Shown piece after piece: positions 22,860 to 36,600 of a stretch of 64,000 nucleotides of DNA. This DNA comes from Viscum album (Eukaryota; Streptophyta; Magnoliopsida; Santalales; Viscaceae). The position numbers and the translations under genes were made by a program. Under the pieces are notes generated by a model that made no database searches, was not told the DNA's origin, and saw only the letters and a list, made by a program, of their open reading frames with translations. Every line of letters starts with the position of its first letter. The stretch's first letter is position 1. The DNA lies in NCBI GenBank assembly GCA_963277665.1, contig OY728143.1, forward strand, positions 540,426,394 through 540,490,393, written 5' to 3'.

Positions 22860-23660
22860 TTACATCCCCGTAAAGCTACAACACAAACTAGAGAATCTAA
22901 AGGAGGTACCGAGAATGAATCTGAGCCTCCCGATCCCATGTTCTCTCCTGGAGGTTCCCATGCTGCCAATGAAAACACACAAGAGGAATTGACCATCCTC
23001 ATAGGACCCCCTCTTTTCAATCCTCAACCTCTCCTCAAACCCGGTGAAGGTCGACCCATCATTGATGTCCTTCTCCCCATGGTTGACGATGACAGATAGG
23101 TCGTGCACACATCTCCTCAGCTAAGATACATGAATGATGTCGTGAACCCGGTGCAACTGAGGTGAAAGGACATATAGTAATCCTCCTTTTTTAATCTACT
23201 AAGGACGTGGAAAGGTCTGATGAAATGCGGAGATAACTTTCTACCCCGGCCAAATCTTCGTAGACTCCATTGAGGTGAGACCTGTAATAAAACGTGGTCA
23301 TCACCCTCGAACTCCAGCGGTCTCGTATCCTATTATCATAGGACTTCTGATTGCTCTGTGCAGTATTCATCTACTCCTGGATGATATTCAACTTCTCTGT
23401 TGTAGCCTGAACCATCTCTGGTTCTACAACTGTTGACACCAACACTATCAACAAAGGATATCTGAAACACAGCCAGATGTTTTTTCGCCATCCAATCAAC
23501 TGAAATCCTAATCCCCTACTAAGAGAATCTGCTATAATGTTCCGCTCCCCAGGAGTATAAGCAATCTAGAAGACTTAGTCCTGGAGGAATTCAATCCGTC
23601 ACAGCTGTCTCAGGTTTATTTCCTTCTGAGAGAATATACACCTGAGACTATTGAGTTGGA
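22860..23660 (-). pseudogene. Degenerate pol: RNase H, integrase C-terminus and chromodomain of element 2
   Basis: Several short translated stretches on the minus strand are diagnostic but lie in different frames with stops. At ~23580-23640 YILSQKEINLRQ matches the RNase H block seen in element 1 as [12 protein letters not shown]. At 23525-23567 YTPGERNIIADS matches [12 protein letters not shown]. At ~23100-23160 HRVHDIIHVS matches VHDVFHVS of the integrase C-terminus. At ~22905-22960 TWDREAQIHSRYL is the end of a chromodomain. RNase H and integrase C-terminus lie only ~0.4 kb apart, so the zinc finger and catalytic core are deleted. No product is possible. Confidence 0.8.
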
Positions 23661-24399
23661 GGGAACCGTAAACCGTATGCTCAATGAACAATGGGTGGGA
23701 CTAGCCAATTTTAAGAACTCATCTCCACCCTTCTTCGTCTACGTTCAACAAAAGAGCTGTTGAGATTTCTCCTCTGTCAAAAATAAAAATCTGGTCTCAT
23801 CTCCAGGATGAACCTTGTTCTTCACCTAATACAGTAAATCCTGGTATGAACGATACTATTTCATGCCATAGAAAACGTCGTAGGGTCTCGATGCTACTAC
23901 CAAGAGATCCAACTGTTACTCTCGCCTCCAAGTGTTGACTCACACTGTCGGCATCATTGTGTGGTTACTGGGTCTCCTGCAGTAGAAAATTCACATGTGA
24001 GGGTCAATTCAATAGTTTTAACCGGATCCTCTTAGTATCAACCACACAAAAAGGAGAGGATAGGAAACATCACATAGATATGTGTCTTTTGTTACTACAA
24101 CCCATTGTACAAAGACACAAAGAAAACACAACAACGACAACATCAACAAAAATGAAGCTAGAAGCTCCAATAAAAAAGGCATCCATGCCTGGGACTAGTC
24201 TCGCTCCTGTCCACCTACTTCCAAATATCCATTGTCTTATGCTTCAGCTACCTGAAACAGGGATCTCCCATATCCACTCGTTCCCTGCGCTCAGGTTGGA
24301 CCTCCTCGTGGTGGTGGAAACTCATCGAAGCATCATACACCACTGGTTGTACGACCAGCTCCTCTGCCCTAGTCTGGTAGGTTCCTCAACTGACTTATG

Positions 24400-24950
24400 T
24401 TCTTCAGCTAGACATGTCGGGCAGTCTCGAGCCATGTGACCCTGCTTGCTGCATGCATAGAACAATCTGATCCTCATATGGATGGATCTTTTTTGTTTTC
24501 CTCACACAACCAAAACTATAACCTGATGTCTCCCACCTGTTGTCCAGGTCCTCATGGACCTCTGCATCATCTGTCTACTTCTTACAGATGACCTAGCTAC
24601 TGAGGGAAAACCCTGCAGCAAAGGCATCAGCTCCTCTGAACACTCATAGCGTTGTGTCACTGGTATAAACTACACCCTGAATAAAGTCTCAAAATCTCCC
24701 TAAGTGATGGTCATCTCATCGCAAAACAGAAGAATATGGCTCCACCACCTCTCAGCTACTCCCTGAAAGAGACTAACAGCTAGGTATACCATCAACTCAA
24801 CGGGTGTCCAAGCAGTGTGAAAATATGTCTTGCCTCAAAACGTTAGAGGCCTTTGTCGCTGGAATTCGTGCAACGCGCTCAAGTGGCGTGCACTATCTGC
24901 TGGTGTCAGTTCTAGATGAGGGACCTATACTGAGGCATCGTGGCTCAACG
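24400..24950 (-). pseudogene. gag: Degenerate gag of element 2
   Basis: On the minus strand at ~24415-24460 a zinc-knuckle remnant reads YACSKQGHMARDCP, keeping Cys, His and Cys ligands but with the first Cys changed. Around 24690-24790 VAERWWSHILLF and the following TWGDFETLF match the gag core block seen in element 1 as DADQWW...WDEFKNIFF. Frames are broken by stops and indels. From 23660 to 24400 I see no RT motif, so gag appears joined to RNase H by a large deletion. An open frame on the other strand here (23957-24439) has no recognisable domain and is likely chance. Confidence 0.75.
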
Positions 24951-25279
24951 GACTTTTAGTACATACAACTGTCAGGGATCTAGTTGATCATCCACGTGGA
25001 GGACTCCTAAAAGAACTGATGCAACACGGTCAAAAGACTATACCTGGTGAGCTGACTTGGTTTGAGCTAATTTAAAAGAAATTTTTGAAAATACACATGA
25101 AATTAGTGTTTTCGTGCACTGAGTCGGAAATCAGAAGTCTGGGTCCGGGTGTATGGATACATCGGCCACCTGCACCAACACTGGTCTCCCTGAACTGAAA
25201 ACCTCACTTAGTACCCTTAACACTATTGCTTCACAGAAAGAAAATATCAGAGTTCTATGTTCTGCGGTAGAACCGATGT

Positions 25280-25291
25280 CCTCTGTTACCA
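25280..25291 (-). other. Primer-binding site of element 2 (mutated)
   Basis: In element sense TGGTAACAGAGG, one substitution (T to A) from the PBS of element 1, lying three bases from the inner LTR edge. Confidence 0.75.
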
Positions 25292-26939
25292 GTTTTTCAT
25301 GACCCGTCCTCAGGACCATGTCGTGACAACCTCATTCCTGCCTTCCATAGGCAAGGGGATGGGGGCTAGCACCAAAGGCGTAAATACCGATAATAAGGGA
25401 AGGCATTGCCTTTATAATACTTAAACACACACAACCAGAGTACAAGCGAAAGAAAAACCTAAGTAAAATAGAAATCAAATGTAGTGTTGAAAGTAAGGGG
25501 TTGGAAATACAAGCCCAACTATAAAGTAAAAGTTAAAGACAACGCAGCTAGAAAGTGAAAAGAATCTCCTAGATCGTCCACGACGGATCCTACCAGATGT
25601 GTAGGTACAGATAGCGCAGCTCCATGATCTCCCACCATGTATCCTACCTGAAGGGTAGGTAAAGATAGCCTCCTTAGTGCCCTCATCCATCACCCTCTTC
25701 CGGGTACTTACTCGTCGTGAGGTCCACCTCTCAGTACCGACTTGTCGAGAGGTGCACCTCTAGGTATCATCCAGTCCTCGTACAGTCGGCCTCCATCAGC
25801 GATGTCCATCGTCTGCATCCAACACAACGAGGTGCGGGCATATCCCGTGCAGGGGTGAGTATAACGATATTCAGTAGGGACCCCGAGACCCTCAAGGTCT
25901 CACTAAATCCCACAAGGATAATCGACAATGAAATATCTCTACAGATAACCTTCATTTATGTATATTCCCATACAGATATCGATGTTATCATGTAACCCAT
26001 CTCAACCGTGAGGAAAACACAAAGGTCATTAACTCAGGTCAAACTATGATTTTCATTATCGAAACCAGAACTGCTGAAGAAAATCCTCCTCTCTTGATTA
26101 ATGTGGCCATGTCATGAATCAAAGGCTTTACTCACTAACCTTAGACCGCTGAGGTACTCCTCCTATCGAGTACCGCGGGTCTACTTCCAAATATCGGGTG
26201 CTCCATCTGCTAAGGGTCTGCCGCCAAATACATGGCACTCTCCCTAATATCCTACAGATGTACATCTCTTATAGAGTATCGCGGGTCTGCTTCCAACTAC
26301 AAGGAACACCGTCCTCTATGGGTCTGCCACCAAATATTGGGCACTCCATCCACTGGGCTAACCGAATCACTACAAGTTGAATCGGTCAAGAAGTCATCAG
26401 GTCTACAGCTACTCGGTCTCCGCACACCGTATGCTTGTCTTCGAGAGGGTCCACTCCACGAGCTACTGGTCATTACTTTCATGTGTCAAGAACTCTCACA
26501 AATAAGTGAAAAAATATTCCGCCTCATCATAGGGGTCTCAGTGCAATAGATGGCGCGTCAATCGGACGCACGGTCTGTGAGATATTAGCATTTTCAATCG
26601 ATGGGCCCAGTTGGATTTCGGGTAAAATCCAAACCGGACATACTCCAACTGCATCCAAACCATAGATTATGTATTTAAAAATAACAATCGCGTCAAGAGG
26701 AATCTAATAAAGTTGACAGGATGTCAATCGGACGTCTAGAGCTCATGTTATAAGCATTTCCGCTCCGAGGAACCAGTTGGTTTCGAGTTCAAACCAACCC
26801 GGCCATACCCAAACATCACCGAAACCTTAGGGGTAATATACCAAAACGACCATCTATATCCATGAAATCCTATGCAACTGATGGTGCATCGATCGGCAGT
26901 CTGTAACTTAAGATAAGTCTATTTAACCGAAAATGGTCC

Positions 26940-27239
26940 GAAAATAGGGGGTCTGGGCCCGGTCCAACCCGACCCAACACCCCCAGGGTCGGCCTGAATC
27001 GAGTAGAACCTGACCCCAGTGCGGGTCCGGCCTGGTAGGGCCCGACCCAACCTGTCTGGTGTAGCCCGTCCAGGTGCTGCCAGCCCAGCCCGGTGCTGGC
27101 GGCCCGACCCTGTGCAGGTGGCCCGACCTGTCCCTGCACCGGCGGCCCGACCCGGCGTTGGCGGCCCGGCCCGGCACGCGTGGCTGGCCACCCAGGTGGT
27201 GTGGCAGACCCCAGCGAGGGCTGCCCTGGCCGATGATTT
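26940..27239. repeat. GC-rich block with ~20-base imperfect repeats
   Basis: The unit GGCGGCCCGACCC recurs with small changes near 27096, 27118, 27140 and 27160. The corresponding part of the left LTR (20970-21190) is shorter, so the repeat number changes between LTRs. The minus (element-sense) strand has closely spaced GGG runs. Open frames of 80-190 codons on both strands in this block and its copies lack homology to anything recognisable. Confidence 0.75.
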
Positions 27240-27255
27240 GGGGGGGGGGGGGGGG
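27240..27255 (+). repeat. Poly(G) tract in right LTR of element 2
   Basis: Run of 16 G, at the same LTR position as runs at 21190, 43540 and 62714. Confidence 0.9.
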
Positions 27256-27966
27256 TTACACCCCCCACAGTTCTTTGAAACGGCCGGTTGTGTTGGACAA
27301 CCTTTGGGTAAACACAGGACCCCTTGGGTCTAGCCTTTTGATGGCACCGGCGACAGGCACACCTGGCCGCCCCTCCGGATCCACCGTGGAATTAGGCCGC
27401 GAATTTCCTCAACCATCAGGGCGAGATGGCACCACGCCCCTCCGACGCGGCCCATTCCGGCCGCGGTCCGGCTCTACTCAGCATGGCACGACGATGCAGC
27501 GCCTTTGCGGTGACCCGACAATCATGTGAAGACGATCCGCTCGTAGTCGGCCCGACGTCGGCCAGTTCTTCGTAGTCCGCCTCCATCATCCAAAATCAAT
27601 AGACGATAGGGGAAGGGTCAGACCTTGTTCGTGATGTTTGAGGCCTTCCTCATCAAGATGGTATTATGCTTCCAAACGAAGCTCAAGAATTGAAGAACTA
27701 TGATGGACGGTATTAAAACTTGATCATAACAAAGCCTACCTTGTAAAACGGCGTTAAACGATGGCATGTTGTGGAAGATGGGCGTTGTAGAAGGGAGACG
27801 TTGTTCCATTAATGTTAGGAAGAATGGAGCTGAGGTTGGCATCGGCATTCTGCATTCTTCATTATTCATTGGAGGAAGATGAAAACCCTCCAAGTGATGG
27901 GCGTCGTGCATTGCTTCTAGCGTTTTGCTGCTTGAAGAAGCTGTCTAGAACTCCTTCCCCTAGCCT

Positions 27967-27976
27967 CTTTTATATA
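27967..27976 (-). promoter_or_regulatory. LTR TATA box (family A, right LTR)
   Basis: TATATAAAAG in element sense, upstream of the AGGCTAGGGGAAGG context. Confidence 0.7.
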
Positions 27977-28826
27977 TGAGTGGGAGGGATCATCATTGGA
28001 ACACAAGTCAAAAATAGAGGATTTAGGACAGAGGAATCAACCCAATTAATCCACCGTGATGGCCCATTAAAATTGGGAGGAAGTCAAAAAGGTGGTTATT
28101 GGCATGGGAGGTCCCCACAGGAGAATCTCCTCCAAAGGGAGGATATTTCCTGGCGGGCACCACCATTAATTATCCACAAAAAGGAATGACAGTGTGGTTA
28201 ATACATGGGTGGTTCCCTCATTAAAAAGAGAGGTTTCAACCTCCTCAATTTAGAGGGGGATTAAAACTGAGAGGCTCTCCCTCATAATTGAGAGGGAGTC
28301 AAGGAGTTATGATTCCCCTATTATTAATGGGAGGCCTCGTGTGGTTTCCACCACAATCAACCTCACATGGGAGGTTGGATCTCGGTGGGTCCCACCACCA
28401 TAACCACTCATGGGGGTTTAGGGTGTGGTGGTCCTACCACCAACTCCAAAGTGGATATTCTATCCACTTTGTCCACACGACATGTGTTTATAAAATAAAA
28501 TAAATTGTTCACTTATTTTATTTTATTAACCCACATATAACCCCAAAAACTAAATTTCGTACCTGATCATCTGTCATCGAGGATAAAGTATTCTTATAAG
28601 AAAACCCACACTGTGAGTTCAACGGTGCCCTCGAATTTCAATTCTGAGCACCGATTCAAAAGATAGAAAAACCAACCCATTCGTTCCCTGAACGTACCCA
28701 AGCTAAACTTTGGAAATTGATTCCATGCACACCGGGACTCATAATCAAGTGATGTCTGAAGCCACAGACTCGTAAAATTCCAATGAAATTAGGAAAAAGA
28801 TTCCTTGAAATTTCAGGGTCATTACA

Positions 28827-31800
28827 TATGTTATTCCACAGTTAGAGTGATTACATAAAATAAAATTGAAAATATATTATAACACTAACCAAAATTATAT
28901 TTCATTGATAGTGAGTTCCATCTACGTTAATAGAGGATAAATTAATGTTCCAAAAATTTTCCAACTAGAAATGGTGTTTTATGAATATTTAATTCTAAAT
29001 ATCCTACACATTGATTGAAGGGAATTTCATCACCATGATCGACTGAATTTAATACCCACCAAAAAACATATCATGTCCTTCCATGGTTATTGTATAATAT
29101 TTATCCAATATTTGGACAAGTAGTTGGAATGTAATATTTCAATAATTTTTCTTTCCACTTTGATGGCATCCATTTATAATGCAGATAATATTGTAGTCAT
29201 GTTTCCTCAAGATTTATCCCAATAATACCAATAAAAGTATTACCTATATTTCATATATTTAATCATATATGATTATTCCAAAAATATATAATCTATAGAT
29301 AATTATTTGAATTATTCATGATTGAATTGTTATTGGTGTGATAGATTTTTTCAGAGAATTACATTATGTATTTCCTTCATCCCAAGTGTTAATCATGTAA
29401 ATCACTTTGACACAAATCCACACTCCACAATATGATATTTTAGTTCTTTATATATTATATATGAAAAAATTTATACATCTTTCAAACAAGGATAAATGAA
29501 AATTGTATTTCAATCCTAAAATTTATTCAAATTAGAAAATATTTTTATATATCAATGATCATTATAAAATGTCCCATATCATCTATTGAAAATTTATGAT
29601 GTATGATTCTATTTTAAATTTTGACTTTGATTAATAATATATATCTTATTGTATCTCTAAATCTAAAATATATAACGTTATTCAAGGGAATAATATATTA
29701 TTTATCTATATTGTCTAGAAATTCATGATATTTAGAAAATCCCATGATCATAGGTAATTACTATTCTATTTATAAAACATTTCATATCATCTTTACATAA
29801 AAAGTTTCATATAAATGGTACTTTTTTTTAAATTATCTAATTTTTCAATGTATCAAATGTTATGTATCCCATGTCTAGAAATAAAAATTACATGTAATAA
29901 TAGAAAAAACTACAATTTCATTTGTTGGTAATATTAGTTATTTTGTTCCCTAGGATATTTAATCATTAATAAACCAATTACACAAAAAATAGAATGTATT
30001 AATTGATACACATTATTAGTGTCTTAAAAAATTAATTCTATATCTTAGTTCTTCTAATACTATAAAATTCTAGGATTTTACATATCATATTGTCACGATC
30101 AATTTATATATTAATCAAATTGTTTATATTTTTTTCATTGATCATTTAATTTCCTCAATACCACATTATATGTATAAATAGTTGTCAATACATGATCATT
30201 TCATCTCATTGTTAAACAATTATAAATTACCTAAAATCATAAAAATTTTAAATAATTCATATTATTAATTGTTCGAATGAATTATTAAGTGATGAAATAG
30301 ATTAAAAACCATGTGTGGAATAATCATTGAATTAAACCATAATTATTTTGAGATGACGTAGCTCAATAATTTAATTTATATTTTAAGTAATATTCAAAGT
30401 GAATATTTTATAATATCTTTTGAAAATCATAAATTATAAGATTATCAAAACAAAAGATATTATATTTTACACTTATGAAACATATATGAAATATTTATTT
30501 TTTATTTAATATAAGAAATATTTTAAAATCATTAAAATTGAGGTTTTTTATGTTAGTTTTAAATGTAAACATGGAGTTATAATGGAATAATGTGTATGAA
30601 AATAATGGAAATCTATAATTTCAAATTGATGTCGTGATTTAAATTATCCTTTTATTTTAAGAAATACATTTCGTGGTGTTATGCCCCAATATTTTTCGTT
30701 CTTTCTATTTTGATGTAACATGAATATACTTATACTATGAATAAATATTCACATCACAAAGGAGGATGATTTTTTAGGATAACATGATGAAATTATATTC
30801 TGTATGAATTCATATTTTTCTGAAATGGATAACTCAAAAAAACAAATAATAATTTACAGTGATGGTGTAGGTAACTTCTTTTATAAATTTAATATTTTAA
30901 ATTTGATTATGAATAAGAAAAATTGATGTTGTTGTGTGTGGTAAAATTGGAAAGGTCATTCTATTGATTTTATAATATTATTTGAGAGGAATTACATGAG
31001 ATATTTAGTGTGAAATTAATTATGCCTAAAAAGAGAGGAATAATAATAATGGTACAAATGTGTTTTTTGCAATCATTACACATATGTTTTGTGATAAATA
31101 ATTAGGTAACAACTAATGATAATTATATATTTCTTTGAGAACTATCAAATATTTTGGAGACTATCTACATGGAAAAAATGATAATTAAAACCATATTCAA
31201 AATCCATACCAAACTGACACTATTTGAGATTCATCATTATTTCTATTCTTGAATCATGATTTTATGGATATACGTTTCACATTTCTTCCATTCAATGTGA
31301 TTATAGTGTATCGTATAAAATTGGGAGTTCTTAGATCTATATATGGATTATGTAATAATTTTGAGTAATAAACCTTTTATATCATGTGTTCTCTGCTTAT
31401 TTGAATTCCTTAGTTTTTGAGAGATATGTAGTGATATTACCCACATTAACTCGCGTTACTGTTTAATGTCATTAAAAATCATAAAATTCTAAAAGGATTA
31501 TTTTTCATTAAATCACCCCCAGTGATCTAATATTATGCCTATGTATATAACAACATTTTTCAATTTATAATGGGTGATTTCAAAATATAAAATTATTGAA
31601 TTTTTCTACTGTGGATTTTATTAAACTCAATTTTTATTTTAGTTTTTATATTTATTTTAGAATAGAGGTAGTGTATTTGTTTATCTATTGATGATGTTCT
31701 GTATGTATATAGTTATGATATAGATTTTCCTATAAGATATTGAAAATTTTATTTACTTAATAAAAAAGGATTTATAATGAATAATTAAATAATTAAAAAA

Positions 31801-33649
31801 TTGGATGTAAATAACTATTCACTGCATTTATTTGATGGTAATAAATGATTGATAAATTATGAGAAATGGGTTTGCAGGAGTTTCACATGGAGAAACATTT
31901 ACATGGGATGTTAGAATGAAATTATAGTTTGATGGGTGCCCAATAACATTCATTATACTTTAACATTTAACGATGGTTCTTTTTATGAATATGTGGATAA
32001 AATATTAAAATACAATTGGGATATGTTAAAATAAAGATGGAAAGGTAATGGAAAACGTAAATTTGAAAATTGTATATTTTACAGTTTAACTGTGAAGATA
32101 TCTATACACTGGTAATAATATCTATTAATGATTTTTTTAAATGCTTAATGGGGTTGTGAGAACCATTATTGTACTTAGTGATAAATATAATTTTACAATG
32201 ATGGATAATATGATAATTAATATATTAATTAACAAAAAGAATGAAAAAAATTTAAATCTTACTTTCATTTAATTCATATTGAAATTTTATTTTTTTTATG
32301 ATAATCAGTAACTCAGTCTTGGTATAGGAATCATACTTATCAACCGTAAAATAGAGAGATAAGTATAGAGTAAATTATTATATCTTGTAAAATATTCAAA
32401 TATCACCAATATTTTTTCTATAAAAAAATATAGAAAATGTTCTCTAAAATCATGTTTTTCACCCAAAATTATATCAACCTACATGATATCTTCAGGAAAC
32501 CCTTAATTTAATGGACCTAGATTGACAATATGACCATAAATTTTCATCATCTTGTGATCCATTGGTTCATAAATTTAATATAAAGCTAAAAAAATATTTA
32601 TCTCATATGGATTAGTTTCCATTTATGATTATTATTATAACCATTTTACCTTTTTCTATACATGTAAGGACGTTCTATTTACTTTTAAAATCCAAAATTC
32701 ATATAATGATTTATGTAATTTATTTCATAAAAAACGAACATGATCTACAATAATTGTCACATGGAAAAGAATAAGATATAATATTGGAATAATATATCAT
32801 GACATAAAGATAGAAATATTTTCTATGAAGTTATTTTTTAAAATTCTTAGTTACATTTTATGTTTTTTTATAAAATGGGTGCATTCTTTTCAACTTCTCA
32901 TATATAGTGACATATTTAGGAATGGAATTTTTTTCAATTAAGATAAAAATAATGATAAAAAATAAAAAACATGAAAATTGTCATAAAAAATACACTATAT
33001 TACTCTAATTTATATGTAATTATAATATAAAATATAGAAAATTTTTTTCACCAACAAACACATCGAATAAATCGAGACGTATAGTGTAATAAAAAAATTA
33101 TCATAGTGGGGAACAACATAGTAAAAAAATCACTTACACAATGTATAAATTATGATATTTTATTTTTAATATATGATTCTTAGGGGTTGTCTTAGTCCTT
33201 TATTATTCAAATATTTTTAAATAATTCTATATGGGTCCTAAAGTGTTTTGTAACTTCAAAACAATATCCCCCAATAGTTACAAATATATATTCCAATATT
33301 GCTCATTTTAATACACTAGGAGATAATTGATTCCATCGTAATGCATCATTTTCAGAGTAATTTACCCTATATACATATTTATTAGATCTATATCCACATG
33401 TAGTATCCAGAAAAGCATATAATTTCATGGAAACACATTCTCTATCTTTTATGAAAAATATTGGACAATTTACAATTCATTTTCTCCTTCTTAGACACAA
33501 CCTCAGACATATCCATTGAAAACATGGTAATGTTGTCTCATACATGTTTCTTCTGGATAACTAAAAAATTCTACGATATATGAAATAAATATGCAGTCAT
33601 ATCACATATAATTATTACATCTTATTAGATGAAAATTAAATTCATAATA
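28827..33649. other. AT-rich region, no gene recognised (unit 1)
   Basis: No open frame of note and no protein motif I could read. It repeats at 45124-48528 and 51404-52818 in unit 2. It lies on the interior side of the fossil LTR at 33650, so it may hold that element's decayed interior, but I could not align it to gag or pol. A TTAATTAA at 32225-32232 marks where unit 2 has an extra 2.87 kb. Confidence 0.6.
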
Positions 33650-36600
33650 TAATGATCACCAATAGAATTATTAAGGACAAATTGGTAACATAGTCCCTTA
33701 AAAAACAAGTCCAAAATTTGTCTATGAAATATACATCTAGGATCATATTAATTATCACACATTCTAGTAATATTTAATTAAATACCTATATTCATGTCCC
33801 TTGTAAAGTAAATATAATAAAGGGTGATATAAGATACTCAGTAATCAGTAAACCAGGGAGATATCATTATAACATGGGAATTTGGGTATGACAATAAAGG
33901 AGTGACATGTGAAAACCAAATAATTGCTAACATAGATCATATAAATTACTGATGGAATAAAAATTAATTGTTAGTATGACTTGAATCATAGTGGAATAAA
34001 ATATCAGGAGCCATGGGAGTATAAAATTTGAAAAATATATAGATTTATAGACCATACATAATTATAGAAAATATTATATCAAGGATACCCAGAAAAACAT
34101 TCATTACATGTATGTCTATGCATAACAGACTATGTACACGCATTGGGCATTGTAAAACCACAAGTGCATTTTTTTCATAGAATAACCTTTCTTTTACCCT
34201 CTTTGATTCTTGGGACAACCAATGATGTGGCCACTTCTAGGCATATGATATCCTCTTCTGTACTATTTGGGATCATATAATTGTAATTGTTACCCATTTA
34301 ATTATAGGGAGATATATATCCCACACGTCACATGATATAAATTAGATATACATGTTACACATGTTTATAAAATAGTCACCATATCCGAACCTTATGAAAA
34401 AATGGGATTCATAAATATTTCATATTTTCTTCAAATAACATGCCTTTTAAAAAGATATGGGTCAGATAATAATAATATCATCTGACCATACCCCTAGTTA
34501 ATTATAGTTTCATTATATCAAATCCCAAAAAAAGTCATATGTAATATTGTAGGATGACATCACATATATAAAAAAATCTATTGAAAATTCACATGGCATG
34601 TTTCTATTGACAAATATTATTTATTTGAAAATATAAGTTTTTAAATTAAAATTTAATATAATATTATTGGAATAATATTATTTGAAAATAAATAAGATAA
34701 TTTATAAATGAATCACAAATCAAAATAATGATTATAACTTTCAAAATGACCATTCATGTTTTTCCTGTCAGAACAAATATTACTTCTATATTTTCAACGA
34801 TATCCAAATCGGGATTTTTTGGAAAATAACATAAATATTAATTTAATAAATATTATAAAAACTAAATTTATTGTAAAATTAAATTTATTCTATCTTATGT
34901 TAATAATAAAAAATATTTAAAATTATTTTTAGTAAAAATTCCCATAAATGTGAAAGGGTTTTCTATCTAAGAAAGAAATAATAGCAGGTCTCATTAAAAT
35001 TTTATTTTGAAATATTATGTTTATAATGATAATAAAATGAAAAAAATGTATGAAAATAAAGTCATCATAGGATTATAGAACTAAAGAGTATATTGATAGA
35101 TTTATTTTAATATTTATTCATTGGAAACATAATCATTAACAATGATGATAAATGATGGAAATTTGATATAATACCCTTACAACTTTAGTAAAATTGAATA
35201 ATCATACACATAAAAGTATAACATTATATAAAATATAGAATATAATATGAATATATTTGTTCATTATATTACATTTAAATTGATATAAATATATATCTCT
35301 TAAAATTAGATTTTTTCTCAACATCAAATATGTCTAATAGAAGGAAAATAATGAAAAACATATAATAACATAAGTCTTGACATACTACACACACATTAAA
35401 AAATAAATTATAACAAATATATGTAATTTTTAATATATATATATATAAATTTTAATATATATTTTTATTATTTCCTTTTATTAATATCTTATTAACAATT
35501 CCATGATTAATCTACTTTTTAGGGACGAACTACCTTGTTTTCTTATATGTTATTTATTTATTGTTATTCATAATATAATTATTATCATAATTAAATAATA
35601 GAAATAATTTTATACATGATTTAAATAATTTTTATTATGTATACATGTATTTTGAGTGATTAAAAAATGCTAGATAATGAAAATATAAAACACAATTCTA
35701 GGAAATTGTAAGATCATTGTACAAATGAATAGAGTATCAATTTTTCCAAAAGATTGAGTGAAAAATATTGAATAATATATTAAAAATATATATTAAATTC
35801 TATTTCTTATACATCACATATTTTTCTTTACTCATATCTTTATTATATTCCTTGTAAAGTGTGAATGAATCGCATCTCTATGCGAGGAAATATTCCACCG
35901 TGCACATGAGTGATGTTATTATACTGCAAAAAAATTAAATTAAGAATTTATATCTAATCTAATAATTAAAAAATTATTTATAGAACATATATATCCTATA
36001 TAAACATTAAATACAAATATGTATATTTTCAAGATAGGTTTTGTGGGAAAATTAATAACATCAGTTTATGGGGTGGTAGTCTGCCAACACATTAATAATG
36101 ATTTTTATCCCATTTGATAGAAAAGAAGATGAATACATATTATTCTATTAAAATAATCATATACAATTATATGGATCATAACAATGTTATAATATCATAA
36201 TAATATAATAATATTTTATAGAGATACATGTATAAATAATACATAATTTAATTAATAATTTACATATTGTTTAGAGAGTTTCTTTTGGTTTTTACCTAAA
36301 AATTCATATCTGGGATTCCTTCAAAAAAGTATGTCATATAGGATAATATTATGTAAGTATTATATTTATTTGGTTTGGTCTTCTGTGAACTAAACAGATT
36401 CAAAAGTGAAAACAATAAAGGATATATGGTGGTATTTTATAAGTGAGGTGAGTCGAATATTTTAATCTTTAATAATAAATGTGTACAATTTTTTTGACAT
36501 TTCACAATGATGAAAAAGGGAAATGATCAAACCTATAAGATAATTTCTATAAATATGTTTTGAAAATGGGTGTTGGAAATATTTTTCTTCATTTTAAAAC

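Larger units (their letters stand above)
19318..28826 (-). mobile_element. Element 2: older, internally deleted chromovirus LTR retrotransposon (family A)
   Basis: Two LTRs of ~3.5 kb (19318-22840 and 25295-28826) in the same orientation flank only 2.45 kb. In element sense (minus) a PBS follows the right LTR and a purine tract precedes the left one. The interior retains degenerate gag, RNase H, integrase C-terminus and chromodomain in the expected order but lacks most of RT and the integrase core. The LTRs are clearly more diverged from each other than those of element 1, so this insertion is older. Bases flanking the ends (TATAC left, TATGT right) do not make a clean target-site duplication, which could reflect mutation. 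Confidence 0.87.
25295..28826 (-). repeat. Element 2 5' LTR (right)
   Basis: It aligns with 19318-22840 and ends GGGTCATTACA at 28826. It contains a TATA box (27967-27976), a GC-rich block with ~20-base repeats (about 26940-27240) and a 16-base G run (27240-27255). Its outer part from 26745 on is the first member of the tandem array and recurs at 43046 and 62220. Confidence 0.87.

Noticed and set aside
23957..24439. 160-codon plus-strand open frame
   Set aside because: It runs antisense to the degenerate gag of element 2, whose zinc-knuckle and WW motifs are readable on the minus strand. No domain is seen in the plus-strand product.
35430..35465. Short (AT)n tracts here and at 8263-8280
   Set aside because: Common simple repeats in AT-rich plant DNA with no special context.
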